Shown: positions 22,122 to 36,100 of the stretch, in pieces | How positions within the stretch are numbered: position 1 is the first letter of the stretch | Layout: every line of letters begins with the position of its first letter | Origin: Welwitschia mirabilis | Lineage: Eukaryota > Gnetophyta > Gnetopsida > Welwitschiales | DNA length: 64,000 bases | Direction: 5' to 3' | NCBI GenBank assembly: GCA_051453625.1 | Contig: JBOZIK010000001.1 | Location: 75,053,050 to 75,117,049 of the forward strand | Notes under the pieces: generated by a model | The model's input: only the letters and a program-made list of their open reading frames with translations | Database searches by the model: none | Told to the model about the DNA's origin: nothing | Position numbers and translations under genes: made by a program

Positions 22122-23140
22122 AGCTTACATAATACATCACACTAGTATAGTAGGATTTAACCTGAAATGTTGTATTCATGTTGAAGTCTATGAGTATGAG
22201 ACTCAGTTTGCTTTGCAAATAAAGCTAGGAACTAAGAATAGATAATAATGCAAAAAATAAAGATACAATGCAAGATGCAATATATAATCTAAACTAACAT
22301 GCAATGCAAAAATAACTCTAACTCTACTTGCTTTCAGCCTTAACAAAGGCTACCCTTGATGATTTATGTCACCCAAGAAATTATCACTAGATCAAGGACA
22401 ATCATAAACCATAAGGGTAATTAAAAAACCTAAGATGTAAATATTAAAAGAAAATCAAGTTTTATATTAAAAGAGTAACAACATTTGGGTTACAAAATAA
22501 GTAGGTCTTAATGGAGGATACATAGCCCTCCACCAAGTACACATCTTTTTACAACATATGCAGATGGATCTGCTACCCTTCAATCTATTATCACAAGAAT
22601 TTCTAGTGCAATAAAGATAAGAAGAAGAGTCAAAGAGGGACTTATTTATAGGAAATATAACAAAAAAAGACAAAATGATAGATGTCGTTAAGCATGCTCA
22701 TTTACAACTTAGAAATGGATGAAAAGATTATGGATCACTGTCAAAGTCAGTTATATGTTAGTGTCATTAAGGCTATCATCTAGATGATAGGGGAATAACA
22801 ACATATTATAAAATATAACTTAGATTGATGACTCCTTGGTAATTCAGTGGTTAACATAGCAGTTATCATGGGGATGATGGAGGGATGATGGTCTTCTTTA
22901 ATCACTTCCTTAAAGAGAACTTATCATCTTTGTCATTAATTCTTCTTCAAATCTTTGTACATCAAAAAGTACCTTTAATACTTTAAATTTTAGATAATAA
23001 TGGTACTTTTTTTATATTTCCTCTTGTATCTCCAAAATCCTCAGAATTGTACCTAAACCTATATAAGAGTTTTTTAAAATAACTCATAAAACCCCATTAA
23101 ATAACCTTAAATTTGTAATATAATAAGAATCAAATTGCAC
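22122..23140 (-). mobile_element. LTR (possibly solo), same family as 12.3 kb
   Basis: Landmarks shared with 12.29-13.27 kb and 13.29-13.57 kb are GCTTTGCAAA, CTACTTGCTTTCAGCCTTAAC, GGATTTATGTCACCC-like text, GTACACATCTTTTTACAACA and ATGGATCTGCTACCC. It has a minus-strand TATA box (plus 22643-22650) and two GATGATGG-type motifs near 22772-22797 and 22862-22900. No coding remnants of the element border it on either side, so it may be a solo LTR left by recombination. The edges are approximate. Confidence 0.65.
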
Positions 23141-26100
23141 CTTCATTTTTATTCTTAAAACTATATCTTAATCTCTTATCTTGCTTACCCCTAATTTTTC
23201 TAAGGACTTATTATTACATATTTTTTCATGTCATGATTTAATTTATTCTACTTTAATTCAAAAAGAATGTTAACAAGACTTCCAAATCTCTTTTTTCAAT
23301 ACTATGTTTAAGAATACATAATTTAAGTACATTTAGTTAAAGAAATATACCTATGCATTAAGTAAAGTTTATAATACTTCAAGTATTTTATCTATTCAAA
23401 TACATCTATTTGGTAGTGTTTAGCTCAATGATCAAATAAATGTTGATTAAAGCTAAACCATTTTTACAAAGAACTTCATGATTATCCAACTTATAATAGT
23501 TTAATTATGAGACAATTATCAATAAAACTATCAAAACTCTTAGCTTGACCAAATATTTAGCATGTAAAGATTTATAAGTTTGCCTCAACAAAGAAAATAT
23601 TACTAAAGAAAATTAGTAGTATTATGACCTATTTCACTATTTAAAAATACATAACCTTCCACACTACTTAAAAATATCAATAAGAAAAACATTTATTAAA
23701 AAGTTAAAAATATTAAAAATTATATATGATATTCTATAGAGAAATAACTTTAGAGGAATATTAGTTATATTTCTCTTTAATTATGAAGTATTAGAGGTTT
23801 TAAATTAGTTTTATGATCATCAAAGAAGTTATTATAGAATGCCTTCATCATGGATAACCACATTTCTAAGAAAGAATACTATTGGTTACTCCTTCACAAA
23901 GATTATGTTATAAGGATAAAAAAAGAATTTAAATATTAGATTCATGCTTTCATATTAATGAAGGCTCTAACTCCATTAAAGCCTATTTTGTAGAATGTTT
24001 CATTTAATATGTGAGGCTCAAATTTTATTTACATAACTGATTTACATTTTTCACAAGGTTACCATTATAGTATTATAACCATAGGTTACTTTGCAAAATA
24101 TCCTAAAGAAAACATGCTCAAGAATTACAACTCAAGGGAACTAATCAATTTCCTTGGAGATTATATTTTAACTAGATTTAGAGCTTTAAATATTTTACTC
24201 TATGATAATAAAAAAGTTTCACTTCTATTTAATTTATTACCTAAACCAAAAAATTCAAAATATTTACTAAAAATTCTTCCAATTATTATTCTTACAGAAA
24301 TGGTTTAGTAGAGTTAACTAACTGAAAATTCAAGCTATACTAAAAACATACATGAAAGAAACCACTATGATTGATATAATAAGTTAAATTTAAATTACAA
24401 ATAAATTAAATTCATTACTATAAAAGTATTAAGTGTACACATTTAAGCTATCTTATAGCACTAAAGTAAGGATTCCTTTATATTTTTACTAGCCCTCTTA
24501 CAAAACCTCAGTGAATTCCTCATATGGATCTTACAAATAAGAATAAATTCTTTTGTGAAAACTGATTATGAATGAAACTCAACCAAAAGTAGCACAAGTT
24601 ATAACTAAATAAAAAACATCAGTTAATAAATTATTTGATTTCAAGGTATATGTTAGTATATTTTAGTAAATTAATTTAGCTATGCGTAGGAATTTTAGGA
24701 AATACTAAAATCATGATAAATTTGATTCATCTAAAGTAGGTATATATATTATTAAAGAAAATTGAGGTGTATATACATATTTCTTATCTAACTTATTAGG
24801 GAATAACATTGGCCTACCTTACAATGCTTTCTTCTTTTATGTTATTTCTTGAATCTAGGTTAATATGACCTTTTTCTAGACTTGTAAATAGTGTACAATG
24901 CTTTCTTGTTTTTAGTTATAGTTTGTTTATTAGTTAGTTATTTAACATTTTTCATTAACAACTATATGCATTTTTCTCCATAATTTTAGCTCAATAGAAC
25001 TATTTTCATCATCCCAATTAAGTATAATAAAATATAGAAAGCATGAATGCAAAAATTTATAGCCAAGTTGTCCTAAGCATAGTCCTTTCTTTTAAAAATC
25101 CTACTGCATTTATCATTTGAAGAAATTCATAAAATTCTATTTTCATTTTGATGGATGATCTACGAATTCACTTTTTTACAAATGGATGAACTAGATGTTA
25201 GTGACAGTAACTAGTTTGGGAACTGATCCTTACATTTTCATTTTCTACTTTAATGAAAATAAATGTTTAGTTAAACCATGTTTACTAGTTCATCATATAC
25301 CTTTTCATCATCTAAAATGTATTTCAATTATAGTTTAAGAAATGAACAATACTAAAGCAAAAAAAAAAAAAAAGGAAGATAAGAGCTAGAATAGCTTCTT
25401 GAATGTCATGTAAAAATAGAAGTGTATTTGAATCATCTTACTTCCCTTTACCTAAAGCTAGAACCATTATTTGTAATAAAAAGTTAAAAATCATGAATTA
25501 CTCATCTATATCAGTGACCTACTATGAAGATAAATTAAGGAAAATGTAAAAGTTAGTGTTTAAGATCTAGATTCTTACCTTACCTATTGAGTTATTTCTA
25601 ATTTTCGAGTAAGATATCTGTTTATCTTTTCTTCATCTTCTTATTCTTCTTGTCTTTTTCTTTTATTTTATTTTATTTTTTTAAGGTTTAAAAGGAGCAG
25701 AGAGAAAGAGATACTAAAATTTTAAAAACATTTTACTTGCATCCTTAATTTTCATATGAGGTGTTCAAAACCATCATATGTATTTATAGAATACTTATGT
25801 TATGTTTTCAAAAAGCCATAACTTTTGATAATTGGCTCCTTATTTTATAGTTATCTAATGTTTTTCCCCTCACTATGATTTAATTTCTTAATTATATTTT
25901 TATTTAAATTATTTCTAAGGTAAATTACTAAGCCTACTATCTTTGTGGCCTATAACTTGTGGAAATTCTATAACCAACATTTTTATCACTCCATTTTTAT
26001 TTTTACATAGATATAGATGATTTCATGCCATACATGATTTAAGGTCTTTTTAATTATTATTAATGAAATCTAGGCCCACTTTGGTCTAGCTTTGTAGCTT

Positions 26101-26515
26101 ATCACAATTCATATTTTATCTTTTCTTAAGGTCTAATATCTTAGGCCTACTAGCTACAAATATTTTTAACTATGCCTTGTATTCAAGACATTTAATTTTA
26201 AATAGACCCACTCTTTAACATTTTTAGATAAACCCCATGGTAATAAAGGAATATTCTTTATATCCTATGACATGTGGTTCTTCAATGTAAAGTTTTCCTT
26301 AATAGTAGTTTTCTTCATTTACCATCATCTAAGATTTTTTAACTCTTGATGCTTGTATAAGATTTTGAAACTAGGATTCCTTCATGGCCTATTGTCTAAT
26401 GCTCTTTATGAATATAATTAATTTCATCAATCAGAATTATTTTTCTCTATTAATAACTTAATTATTTTAAGGCTTGTTTAATAGATAAATTCTTATGCTC
26501 ATGACTAATGCTTTT
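23141..26515. other. AT-rich DNA, no gene recognised
   Basis: No conserved protein phrase was found. A 64-codon frame at 24114-24308 is Leu/Lys/Asn-rich and looks like chance in AT-rich DNA. A poly-A run lies near 25358-25374. Confidence 0.4.
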
Positions 26516-28927
26516 TCAACTTAAATTTTCTTGTATTATAAATTCACCATACCTGAAACTATCTCAAATATAACCTTCTATCCCCTACTCTCTATTACTT
26601 GTAGTAGTTGAAATTATTATGAATATTATTTTTTATAGTTTATCACTATTATGTAATTAATGATGTCTTCTAAATTTCTCTTGGTAGTACTCCTTTTTAT
26701 ATCTCTTTGTAAGTATTTAGTTCCATTTAAGCTATGTCATTCTTATCATATGAAAATTAATTAAAACATTAGTTTATCATATCAATTTAGAATTCATGTT
26801 GCCTTGACTAGTTAAATTCAAGTAGTCGTGTGCATGCCCAAAATGATTTAAACTCATGGTTCTAAGATTACAACTGATCTAGGATTTTTTCCCACTCCTT
26901 TTGAGTTTTTCTTTTATTCTTAAGATGTTTCTTATGTTAGTGACTTATAAAATAGAAGAACAATGGCAACCAAAGATCTATTTTAACAACTCATCCATGA
27001 GTATCTAGATCATGATAATTATTTGTTAATAATACATTTCACTTATGAGCTCTTCTTGCAAATATACTACTAGTTTGAGGAAGCATATCAAGCTCAATTT
27101 TCTCATTTAAAATTATCTATGTCTGATCCCACTTCTTTACCTATACCAAACATTAAATATGTGATAGAGGTGGATATCATAGAATAATTTTGTGATATTA
27201 TTTTTTAAAATTATTTTTATTCACTAATCTTATATTAATTCCAAAATTAAGGATATGAACTTTTGAGTTGAATATTTTAGTATGAATGTTTCCATCCTAA
27301 GTAAAATTTCATTTTCTTTTTCTCTAGGGTTGTTTTCAGTCTTGATTCAAGCAATACATACTACCTTTATGACATTTATTTACCTTTAAAAACTATTAAA
27401 GTTATAGATAATAATGGTAGTTACTATTAAAAAAGTATTCCTATATAATTTTGAGTTTTGAAAGATGTTACGTAAGAATTCTTGGCTTTTAGGATGGAGG
27501 CTTAAATTAGTAACCTAGATAGCAAGCAATGGATGTAGCTATAGCATCTTATCTTGATAGTTTATTGATGGCCATGAACACATAAATGATTTCATCTTGG
27601 TTTGCTATCAAAAATGGATTATCTTTCTATGTTACCTATGCCTTAAATATAAAGCTTCACTAGTAGGTCCACTAAATCTTTTGATAAAGGACCTTAATAT
27701 CAAATTTTCCTCACTTCCTATTTTGTAAATCATATTTTATTCTATTAGGGTCAACCCTTACCTTAGAAGATATATGGCTACCTTCACCTATTTCTCTCAC
27801 TATAAGGCTCTTTAAATAAGATTTGAAAGATTGTTCCCCATGATCTACAGTATCGATTTCTTTAATTTCTATGTAAATAAGTAAATAATAAATATTCTAT
27901 ACCCATATTTATATTCTTTTATTTTCATTTATCTAATGAAAAGGTTAGATCTTTAAATTTTAAATGCAATAGAAAGCAATCAAACTTTCAACCTTATACA
28001 TATGCACATAAATTTCATAATAATTTATGTGGCTAAAGTTGAAATCCCTTTAAGGATGTTTTTAAGATTTTTCATGTCCTACCTCTACATGATAGAAGTA
28101 TCTTAAATATGATTAAAATAAGTTTACAAAAGTTACAAAGCTAATGATATTAACCCAATCATTTTACATTGGAGGTTGATTTTATGCAGCATAACTATGT
28201 TGAAAAAAATATCTAAAGAAGGCTAAGTGGCTAGCTTATCCTTTTTATCATAATCATATTTATAATATAGTTAATATCATAAAATTGCCAAAGTCCTACT
28301 TCATTCATCATGATCATATAAATGATAATATTTATTTAGATTATCATGATGACTTAGAAGGGGAGTAGAAAAGGTAGGTTATGATAAGCTCTAATCCTTC
28401 TCTCAGCTTGTATGTATCTAAGCTAGTCTCCTATTCCTATACAAATGCCTTGAAGGCCTACAGAAGTTTTGAACTAAACACATAAAATCAAGAATAAAGT
28501 GTTGACTCTCTGATATAAGGAAATCATCTAAGTGTAATCATTCTAACAAATAGGAATCAATGATCATATATAAATAATTCCATCACTACTACACATTTTC
28601 AAGAAGCATACTTATACATAATTTTCTTAATTGTTTTAAATATAAATCTTAAAATGATATAATATTAGGAACTCCAAATAAGTTAAGAATAGGTGACAAC
28701 TTCTTTTAATATTCCTCCTTCTATAGACTCTCTATCTTCAACAACTATCTCAAAGCTTGGAAAGTAAATGGTAGAAATTACTACTCAGGGTCTACATGCT
28801 TCACTGAGGAGCTCAGAGTACTTGTTTTATAAACAATGCATAAGAAATATAAGATCGTTAAAGAAGTCTTATGTAGATATAAGAAGAAAAGACCTAATGA
28901 TTCATGGGAGTTTCTTGATGATCCAAC
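26516..28927 (+). repeat. Unclassified repeat, copy A, with decayed coding frame
   Basis: This segment aligns over its length with 33177-35605. A plus-strand frame starts with ATG at 26963 (MATKDLF) and reads on for about 80 codons with protein-like composition (LIHEYLDHDNYLLIIHF, SLPIPNIKYVIEV). It is broken by TAA after DLF, TAG after IYY and TAA after IIE. A later coding-like stretch near 28.79-28.93 kb includes YKKKRPNDSWEFLDDPT. The copy stops abruptly at GATCCAAC where the copia LTR begins, so the copia element inserted here. I do not recognise the protein. Confidence 0.6.
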
Positions 28928-30207
28928 TGATAGAATCTAGAACCCTAGAGGGAAGGGAATGTGAATATATTCTTTGAAAAAGCTCAAAACAAATTAATAA
29001 TTATCTAATTATAGCTTGCATGTAAAAATAATAAAATAAAAAATGTGCATACAAGAAATGAAAAACTGAATGTGAAGAATCAAAAGACAAAAAACATAAA
29101 CTACCAATTTAGGTGCACATAGCTTTTATAGTGGTTCGGGAACTTCCCTACTCCACTCTCAATGATCAGCTCCTATCAACCTTGATCTCAGATCTTTGTT
29201 ACTCTATAGGTTTTGTCAGCTTCATCAATAACCCTTACAAGCAAACTTTTATAGGCTAAGTTTCAACCTTCAACAAGTAATAGATGTGATGTAGTATAGC
29301 CTTGATAGCTCAGATATCATAAGTTTAGTATCAATACAATGTATGAATCTCTTCTTTAATAGATCATAATAATGAAGCTCTTAGATCTGATTCTAAGAGT
29401 ATTTCTTTGACCAAGTATAGATCTTTTCAATCAAATATCAATTAATCCAATGATATGCCAATGAAAAATGTAGTCTGATCTTTTAAATCCATAATAGTAA
29501 TATTGAAATTGAATAATACCAAAAAGATTTCTAAATCTACAATAGCATACCTATTTATAATGGAAGGTTACTAGGGTTTATTAAAATTTAATTTTGCCTC
29601 CAATGACTATAAATGACTAGAAAATCACTAGATAACAGCTAGGTAATGAATACATAATGTATATAAGATTTCTTTTTCCACGTCATCTAATTGACCCCAA
29701 AAAATCTGATCGATCCTATAAGAACTCGGTCGATCCCCTCTTGTGTTCGGTTGACCCCTTGCATCTCAATTTGAAACTATGGACTATCAACTTCTTAGGT
29801 CTGATCGACTTTATAAGAGTCTAATTGACCTCTTTCCTCTTGGTCTAGGATGATTTCCTATTAGTTTCTCTAACCTAGTTGGCCCCATAAAAATCTAGTC
29901 AACCCCTTTCCATTTGGTTCAAGGATACTGGCTCTTAGGATCACAGGTTTGGTCGACCCCTTTAGGATTTGGTTGATCTTTTTGGGTTTCGTTTTCTTTT
30001 CATATAACTAATTCAGGTGTAGTTTACTCCTTTAGGATCTAGTCAACCCCCACTGAAGGTAAACATAATTGAGTAGTTTTTCTGGTGCATTTTGGTCTAA
30101 TTCTTTCACCTATAAAGCTCAATCTCATCTGCACACATGATCTAATAAATTTGCACTACATAAGGGAAACTAGTTTGACATTAATTAGTAAATATAACCT
30201 AATAATG
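28928..30207 (-). repeat. 3' LTR of the copia element
   Basis: The boundaries are inferred. On the minus strand the polypurine-like AAAGGGGGA (plus 30208-30216) precedes the LTR start, and the other end is CTATCA next to the interrupted repeat copy A. A minus-strand TATA box lies at plus 29552-29559. Toward the R/U5 side are GTGGTTCGGGAACTTCCC and GAGGGAAGGG, both common in plant copia LTRs. The U3 part (29.69-30.06 kb) contains about nine GTCGACC-like or GATCGAC-like words. Related LTRs lie at 51609-52385 and 52418-53455. Confidence 0.75.
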
Positions 30208-31559
30208 TCCCCCTTTAATATTAATGGCAAATAATTAGGTGATTTTAAAAATTTAAATAATTTAATCTCATTTACCAAACACTTTTAAAATCAAAGACTA
30301 CCCCTTACATCACGACATATATTCTTTCCAACAAGCAGTAAAATATAAACATTTCTCTTCCTTTGATTAAATACATGAATCTTGGTAATCTAAAATTTTA
30401 ATTTCTTTAATAAATACTTTTGAAAGCATACTACCATCTTCTCTGCCCCTTTGACATCGATGGTAAATAAATATAAAATTTAGAGATATGCCCATAGATA
30501 TTAATCATATTCTCTTTCCCTATCTTGGTATTAAAAGATACATAATGAGAAGCTAAAAAATTTGATATACCTTTAGAGCATTTTAAATAGAAAACATTTT
30601 TGTGCTTTTAAAATGTGATAATTTTTGAATGTGCACAAATTGTGAAAACATAATAATACCAAATAATAATATAAAATGATATTAGAAATACTTATATATT
30701 CCAAAACACATTTAAATGATACACTTTATGAACACAAAACAATATCAAATGATTATGCAAAATATGATCAGAAAACACTCAATAATTTTGATTTTCAAAA
30801 AATTAAACTCATTTTAATTAAGATAATGCTTTTGATTATTTTCCAAACATAGCAAACTTAAAAGGACCAAAATAATGCAAGGACTGAGTAAAAGAAAATA
30901 ACTACATTACATTTTGAATTAAACAAAGTATGTCACATGAGATGATGATTTTCAAATACAGAAATGTTCACACATGGATAAGACAAATTAATTTATCAAA
31001 ATATTTAAGAATAAAAATTCACAATAGATACAAAAATAATAAATTAGATGACAAAATATATAAATGAATTTTGTTTTGCTACTGCTACTACTATAGAACT
31101 TTTTCATAAACTGGTTGACTGAGTATGCAATCAATCAACCAACCTATATTGGTTGACTCAATATGATGTTTAGTTTACCACCCTACATTTAATGATAGGA
31201 TGGAAAAAGAAGCCCTAGTTCATGTCTGAGATAAATAAAGGTATCAAAATTCAGGGATTTAGTAAAGATATCTACTAATTATGAATCTGTAGAAATAAAA
31301 TTCATAGATATATGATCTTTTTTGACTTGATCACAAAGAAAATGGTTTCTAAGTTTAATATGATTTGTTCTTTAATGCTGAACTATATTTTTAGAAATAT
31401 TAATAGCACTAGTATTATTACGAAAATAGAAACTTGTTCAATAAACATTCCAAAATTTGTTAACATTTCTTTTATTCATAAGAGGACTTCTTGTAGTAAT
31501 ATATTTAGCTTCTGTAGTAGAATTTTGTTTCTTACTTGTCTATCCAACTAGACATAAAT

Positions 31560-31950
31560 CTAGAAGAAAACAATTTCCACTTTTGCTTTGTCTATCATCT
31601 TTGCATCCTACCTAATCAACATTACTAAAACTTGCAAAATCGAAAGATGTTTCATTTGGATATCATAAATCATAATCATATGTTTCTTTTATGTAACTAA
31701 TTATCCTCTTTACTATTTGAAAATGTGGTTTTTTTGGATGAGATTAATATCTTACATAAACTCCTATACTAAATATGATATCTGGTCTACTTGTGGTTAA
31801 GTACAATAAACTACCAATCATGCTTCTATAAAGTTTTTTACCTACTAATTTACCATTTTCATCCATGCTTACTTTGCATGAAGTAGACATAGGAGTATTA
31901 ACTATTTTAGCATTTTTTAAACTAAAATGTTTGATCAAATATCTTACATA
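31560..31950 (-). pseudogene. Copia RNase H, broken
   Basis: The minus strand gives NTPMSTSCKVSMDENGKL, YRSMIGSLLYLTTSRPDI and GVYVRY, then SHPKKPH, and later the core NVD-stop-VGCKDDRQSKSG. The four stops have obvious sources by comparison with the family. TAA at 31744-31746 stands for the Gln of the RFQSxPKxxH phrase, TGA at 31663-31665 for Trp, TAG at 31612-31614 for the Trp of DADWAGC, and TAA at 31984-31986 for Gln just upstream. Confidence 0.88.
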
Positions 31951-31959
31951 TTTAGATTT

Positions 31960-32573
31960 AGAGATAAATATTTCATCATTAGTTTACTTTATTTGAAGTC
32001 CAATAAAAATTTTAACTTCACCAAGAAAATTCATTTCAAATTGCTTTGTTATAATGTTTGTAAATTCTTTTGATAAATTTTCGTTTGAGGCATCAAAAAT
32101 AATATCATCTACATAAATTTGTTTAATAATAAAATCATCTTTCAACTTCTTCACAAATAAAGTTTTACCTATTGCTCCATGATCATATCAATTTTTGCTC
32201 AAAAATTTAGCTAAGTTTTCATACCATGATCTTGGTGTTTGTTTTAATTCATATAAAGCTTTCTTAAGTCTATATACATGATCAAATCTATATGGATTAA
32301 TAAAACCTTGAGGTTGTTTAACATAGACTTCGTCATTGAATGATCCATTTAGAAAACCACTTTTTACATTTATTTGATAAACCTTAAAGTTTTTAGAGGC
32401 TATAAAATATAAAAACATTCTAATGCTATCTAATCTTGCAATAGAAGCAAAAGTATCTCCTACATAAATTCCTTCAATTTTATTGAAACCTTGAGCTACA
32501 AGTCTTGCTTTATCTTTAAGAACATTGTTTTCTTTATCACATTTGTTCTTAAAGATCCATTTTATTACAATAT
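31960..32573 (-). pseudogene. Copia reverse transcriptase, broken
   Basis: Visible phrases in order are DKARLVAQGFNKIEGI, YQINVKSGFLNGSFNDEVYV, KQPQGF, LKKALYELKQTPRSWYE and IYVDDIIFDASNE. YVDD is the RT active site and is still present here; VKSGFLNG carries the first catalytic Asp position changed from DVKSAFLNG to NVKSGFLNG (Asp to Asn, G to A). A TGA at 32188-32190 breaks the frame. The 10-N gap at 32574-32583 lies just upstream. Confidence 0.9.
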
Positions 32574-32583
32574 NNNNNNNNNN

Positions 32584-33076
32584 GAACTATCGTAGATCAT
32601 CTTGTATTACTAACATCCACTCTTCATGATTTTCAGCTTCTTCAAAGTTCTTGGGTTCTATTTTTAAAACATAGCATACACAGGCATATAAATTTTCCAT
32701 TGAACCTCTTGTTTTTACTCTTTAATTAACTTCTCTAATGATAGATTCTAAAGGATTATCTTTGAAAAGTTTTGGCTTTTTTAATATTCCTTCTTTTACT
32801 TGAGCTTCATTTATTTCGATAACACCTTTATTTGGAGTGAGAATACTTGGGTTTATGATTTATTCTTCCTCTGAGTTGCTTACTATTAGATCAATTTCAT
32901 TAATTTGTACATTTATTGACTCTTCTACAATTAAGCTTCTTTTATTAAACACATAGTAGGCTCTACTTCTTATTGAGTATCCTAAAAATATGGCTTCATC
33001 AGTTTTTGATTAAAATTTACTCAAATGTTTTCTATTTTTTAGGACATAACATTTACTTCCCAATACCTTCAAATAT
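32584..33076 (-). pseudogene. Copia integrase C-terminus and linker, broken
   Basis: Minus-strand phrases YLKVLGSKCYVL, DEAIFLGYSIRSRAYYVFN and later EPKNFEEAENHEEWMLVIQDD match the integrase tail and the integrase-RT linker of copia polyproteins. Single stops occur at HLSKF-stop and EVN-stop. The 100-N gap truncates it at 33077. Confidence 0.85.
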
Positions 33077-33176
33077 NNNNNNNNNNNNNNNNNNNNNNNN
33101 NNNNNNNNNNNNNNNNNNNNNNNNNNNNNNNNNNNNNNNNNNNNNNNNNNNNNNNNNNNNNNNNNNNNNNNNNNNN

Positions 33177-36100
33177 TTCAACTTGGTTGTATTATAAATT
33201 CATCATACCTACAACTATCTCAAATATAACTTTGTATTCCCTACTCTCTATAACTTGTAGCAATTGTAATATTATAAAGATTATTTCTTAGAATTTATCA
33301 CTACTATGTAATCAATGATATCTTCTAAACCTCTCTTTATAGTACTCCTTTTTGTAGCTATTTATAAGTATTTAGTTTCATTTAAGCTAGGCCATTCTTA
33401 TCATATGAAAATTAATTAAAACATTAGTTCATCATGTTAATTGAGAATGCATGTTATCTTAACTAGCTAAATACAACTATTCTTATGCATGCCCAAAATG
33501 ATTTAAATTCATGGATCTAAGACTACGGCTTAACTAGGCTTCCCCATTCCCCCTTCCTTTTGAGTTTTTTTTTTTTATTTATTCTTAAGATGTTCCTTAT
33601 GTTAGTGATTTGTAAAAGAGAAGAAGAATGGCAACCAAAGATCTATTCTAATAGCTCATCCATGAGTATCTAAGTCATGGTAATCATTTGTTAATAATCC
33701 ATTTCACTTATGATCTCTTCTTATACATATACTACTAGGTTGAGAGAACATATCAAGATCAATTTTTGCATTTAAAATTATCTGTGTCTAAGCCCCCTTC
33801 TTTACCTATACCAAACCTTAAAGATGTGAAAGAGGTGGAGATCATAGAATAATTTTGTGATATTAATTTTGAAAATGGTATTTATTCACTAATATTATGT
33901 TAATTTCCAAACTAATGATATGACCTTTTAATTTGAATATTTTAGTATGAAGGTTTTAATCCTAAGTAAAATTCCATTTTCTTTTTCTTTGGTGTTGTTA
34001 TCGGTCTTGTTGCAAGTAATGCATACTATATTTATGACATTTCTTTACCTTTAAAAACTAGTAAAGTTGTAGAGAAGAATGCTAGTCACTATTAAGTAAG
34101 TATTCCTTAATAATTTTGAGTTTAGATGATATGTAAGAATTCTTGACTTTTATGATAGAGGCTAAATACAATTTTTCATACACCTATATTGGATTGTACA
34201 GATCTTTCTAGGATTTTAGAAAGCATAAAGTAGCAACCTAAATGACAGGAAATGGATGTAGCTATAATGTATTTCCTTCAAAGTTTATTGATGACCATGG
34301 ATACATAGATGGCTTCATCCTGATTTGCTATCAAAATTGGATTGTCATTCTATGTTGCCTATGCCTTAAATATAAAGCTTCACTAGGAAGGCCAATAATT
34401 TTTTGAGAAAGGACATTAATATCAATTTTTCCTCGCTTCCTATTTGGTCAACCATATTTTATTCTATTAGGATTAAACCATAACTCAAAAGATTCATGAC
34501 TACATTCACCCATTTCTCTCATTATAAGGCTCTTTACCTTAGATTTGAAAGATTTTTTTTCCTATGATCTATAGTATGGATTTATTCAATTTATATGTAA
34601 ATAAGCTAATAATAAATATTGTATAGCCACATTTATATTCTTTTTCCTTCAATTATCTAATGTGAAGGTTAGATCTTGAAATTATAAATATAATAGAAAG
34701 CACTCAATTTTGCAACCTTACACATATGCACATAAATTTTATAATAATTTATGTGGCCAGAGTTAAAATTCCTTCAAGGATGTTTTTAAGATTTTTCATG
34801 TCCTACCTCTACATGATAGAAGTATCTTGACTATGACTAAACATCAAGAATAAGTTTATAAAAGTTACAAAGCTAATGATGTTAGTCTAATAATTTTACA
34901 TTAGAGTTTGATTTTGTGGCAACATAGCTATGCTAAAATAAATATCTAAAGAAGGCTAAGTGGCTAGCTTATCCTTTCTATCATAATCATATGTATAATC
35001 TAGTCAATATCATAAATTTGTTAAAGTATTGCCTCATTTATCATTATCATATAGGTTATGATAAGCTCTTATCCTTCTCTGAGGTTGTAAGTCTCTAAAC
35101 TAATCTCCTGTCTATAAACAAATGCCTTGAAGGCCTACACAAATTTTGAACTAGACACATCAAACCAAGAATAAATTATTGACTTCCTCATGTAAAAAAT
35201 CATCTAAAGGTAATCATTCTAACAAAAATGGATCAATGATCATTTATAAATAATTCCATCACTACTAAACATTTTCAAGAAGCATACTTACACAGAAAGT
35301 TTTTTAATTGGTTTAAAATAAATTTCAAAAAGATGTTGAAGTAGTCACTCCAAATAACTTAAGCATAAGTGACCACATCTTTGAGGATTCCTCCTTTTAT
35401 AGACTCTCTATCTTCATCAGCTATCTTAGATTTTGGGAAGTAAATGGTAGAAATTACTACTCAGGGATCTAAGTTCTTCATTGAGGAGTTAAGAGTACTT
35501 GCTTTATAAAAAATATAGAATAAATATAAGACCCTTAAAGAAGTCGTATGTAGATATAAGAGATAAAGACCTAATAGTTCATGGGCATTTCTTGATGATC
35601 CAACTACTTTATTTAAAGATCTTTTAGTCATAGGCATAGATGCTCTAAAGAGAATTATTCAAGAGCATGAAGAAGAAAGAACCATTAAGGAATTCCTCCA
35701 TGTAATCTTGGAGTCTAAAATGAAATACCTATAAGAAGTTTCTTCATTGCTTGTTGTGGTTTGAATTAATATGGAAATTAAAGACTATAAAATTGATAGT
35801 CTAAAAGCATAGCTACACTAGAAGGGATGAGAAGAAGCAAAATATTAGTCCAAACTTTAGAAGGAAAAGGATCTGTTAAAGAAATTTGACTTAGAGGTGG
35901 AGGGTGATTATGAGGAGTGAATTATTTTTAGGAAAGAACTTGGCTAAAAGGATTTTAAACCCTCATCTTTAAGAGCTTTACTTTAAATCTTAATAATGGA
36001 AAAAAAAACCTTAAATATAAACTTAGGTAGAAGAAAGAATAGATTAGGGTAATATCTACCTCTTGTCATCCTTTAGACCAGCTTTTGGATGAATGGTCAA

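Larger units (their letters stand above)
28928..33076 (-). mobile_element. Ty1/copia retrotransposon, 5' part missing
   Basis: The minus-strand order from high to low coordinates is the end of integrase (33076-32584), RT (32573-31960), RNase H (to about 31560), an AT-rich 3' region, a polypurine tract and a 3' LTR (30207-28928). RT before the element end and after integrase is the copia order. The gap at 33077-33176 removes gag, protease, most of integrase and the 5' LTR. All coding parts carry stops, nearly all explained by C-to-T or G-to-A transitions. Confidence 0.9.

Noticed and set aside
26963-33875. A variant genetic code with TAA/TAG read as glutamine
   Set aside because: The pattern of stops at Gln sites tempted this, but Trp-to-stop and catalytic Asp-to-Asn changes in neighbouring elements show ordinary transition decay, and the terpene synthase uses the standard code.
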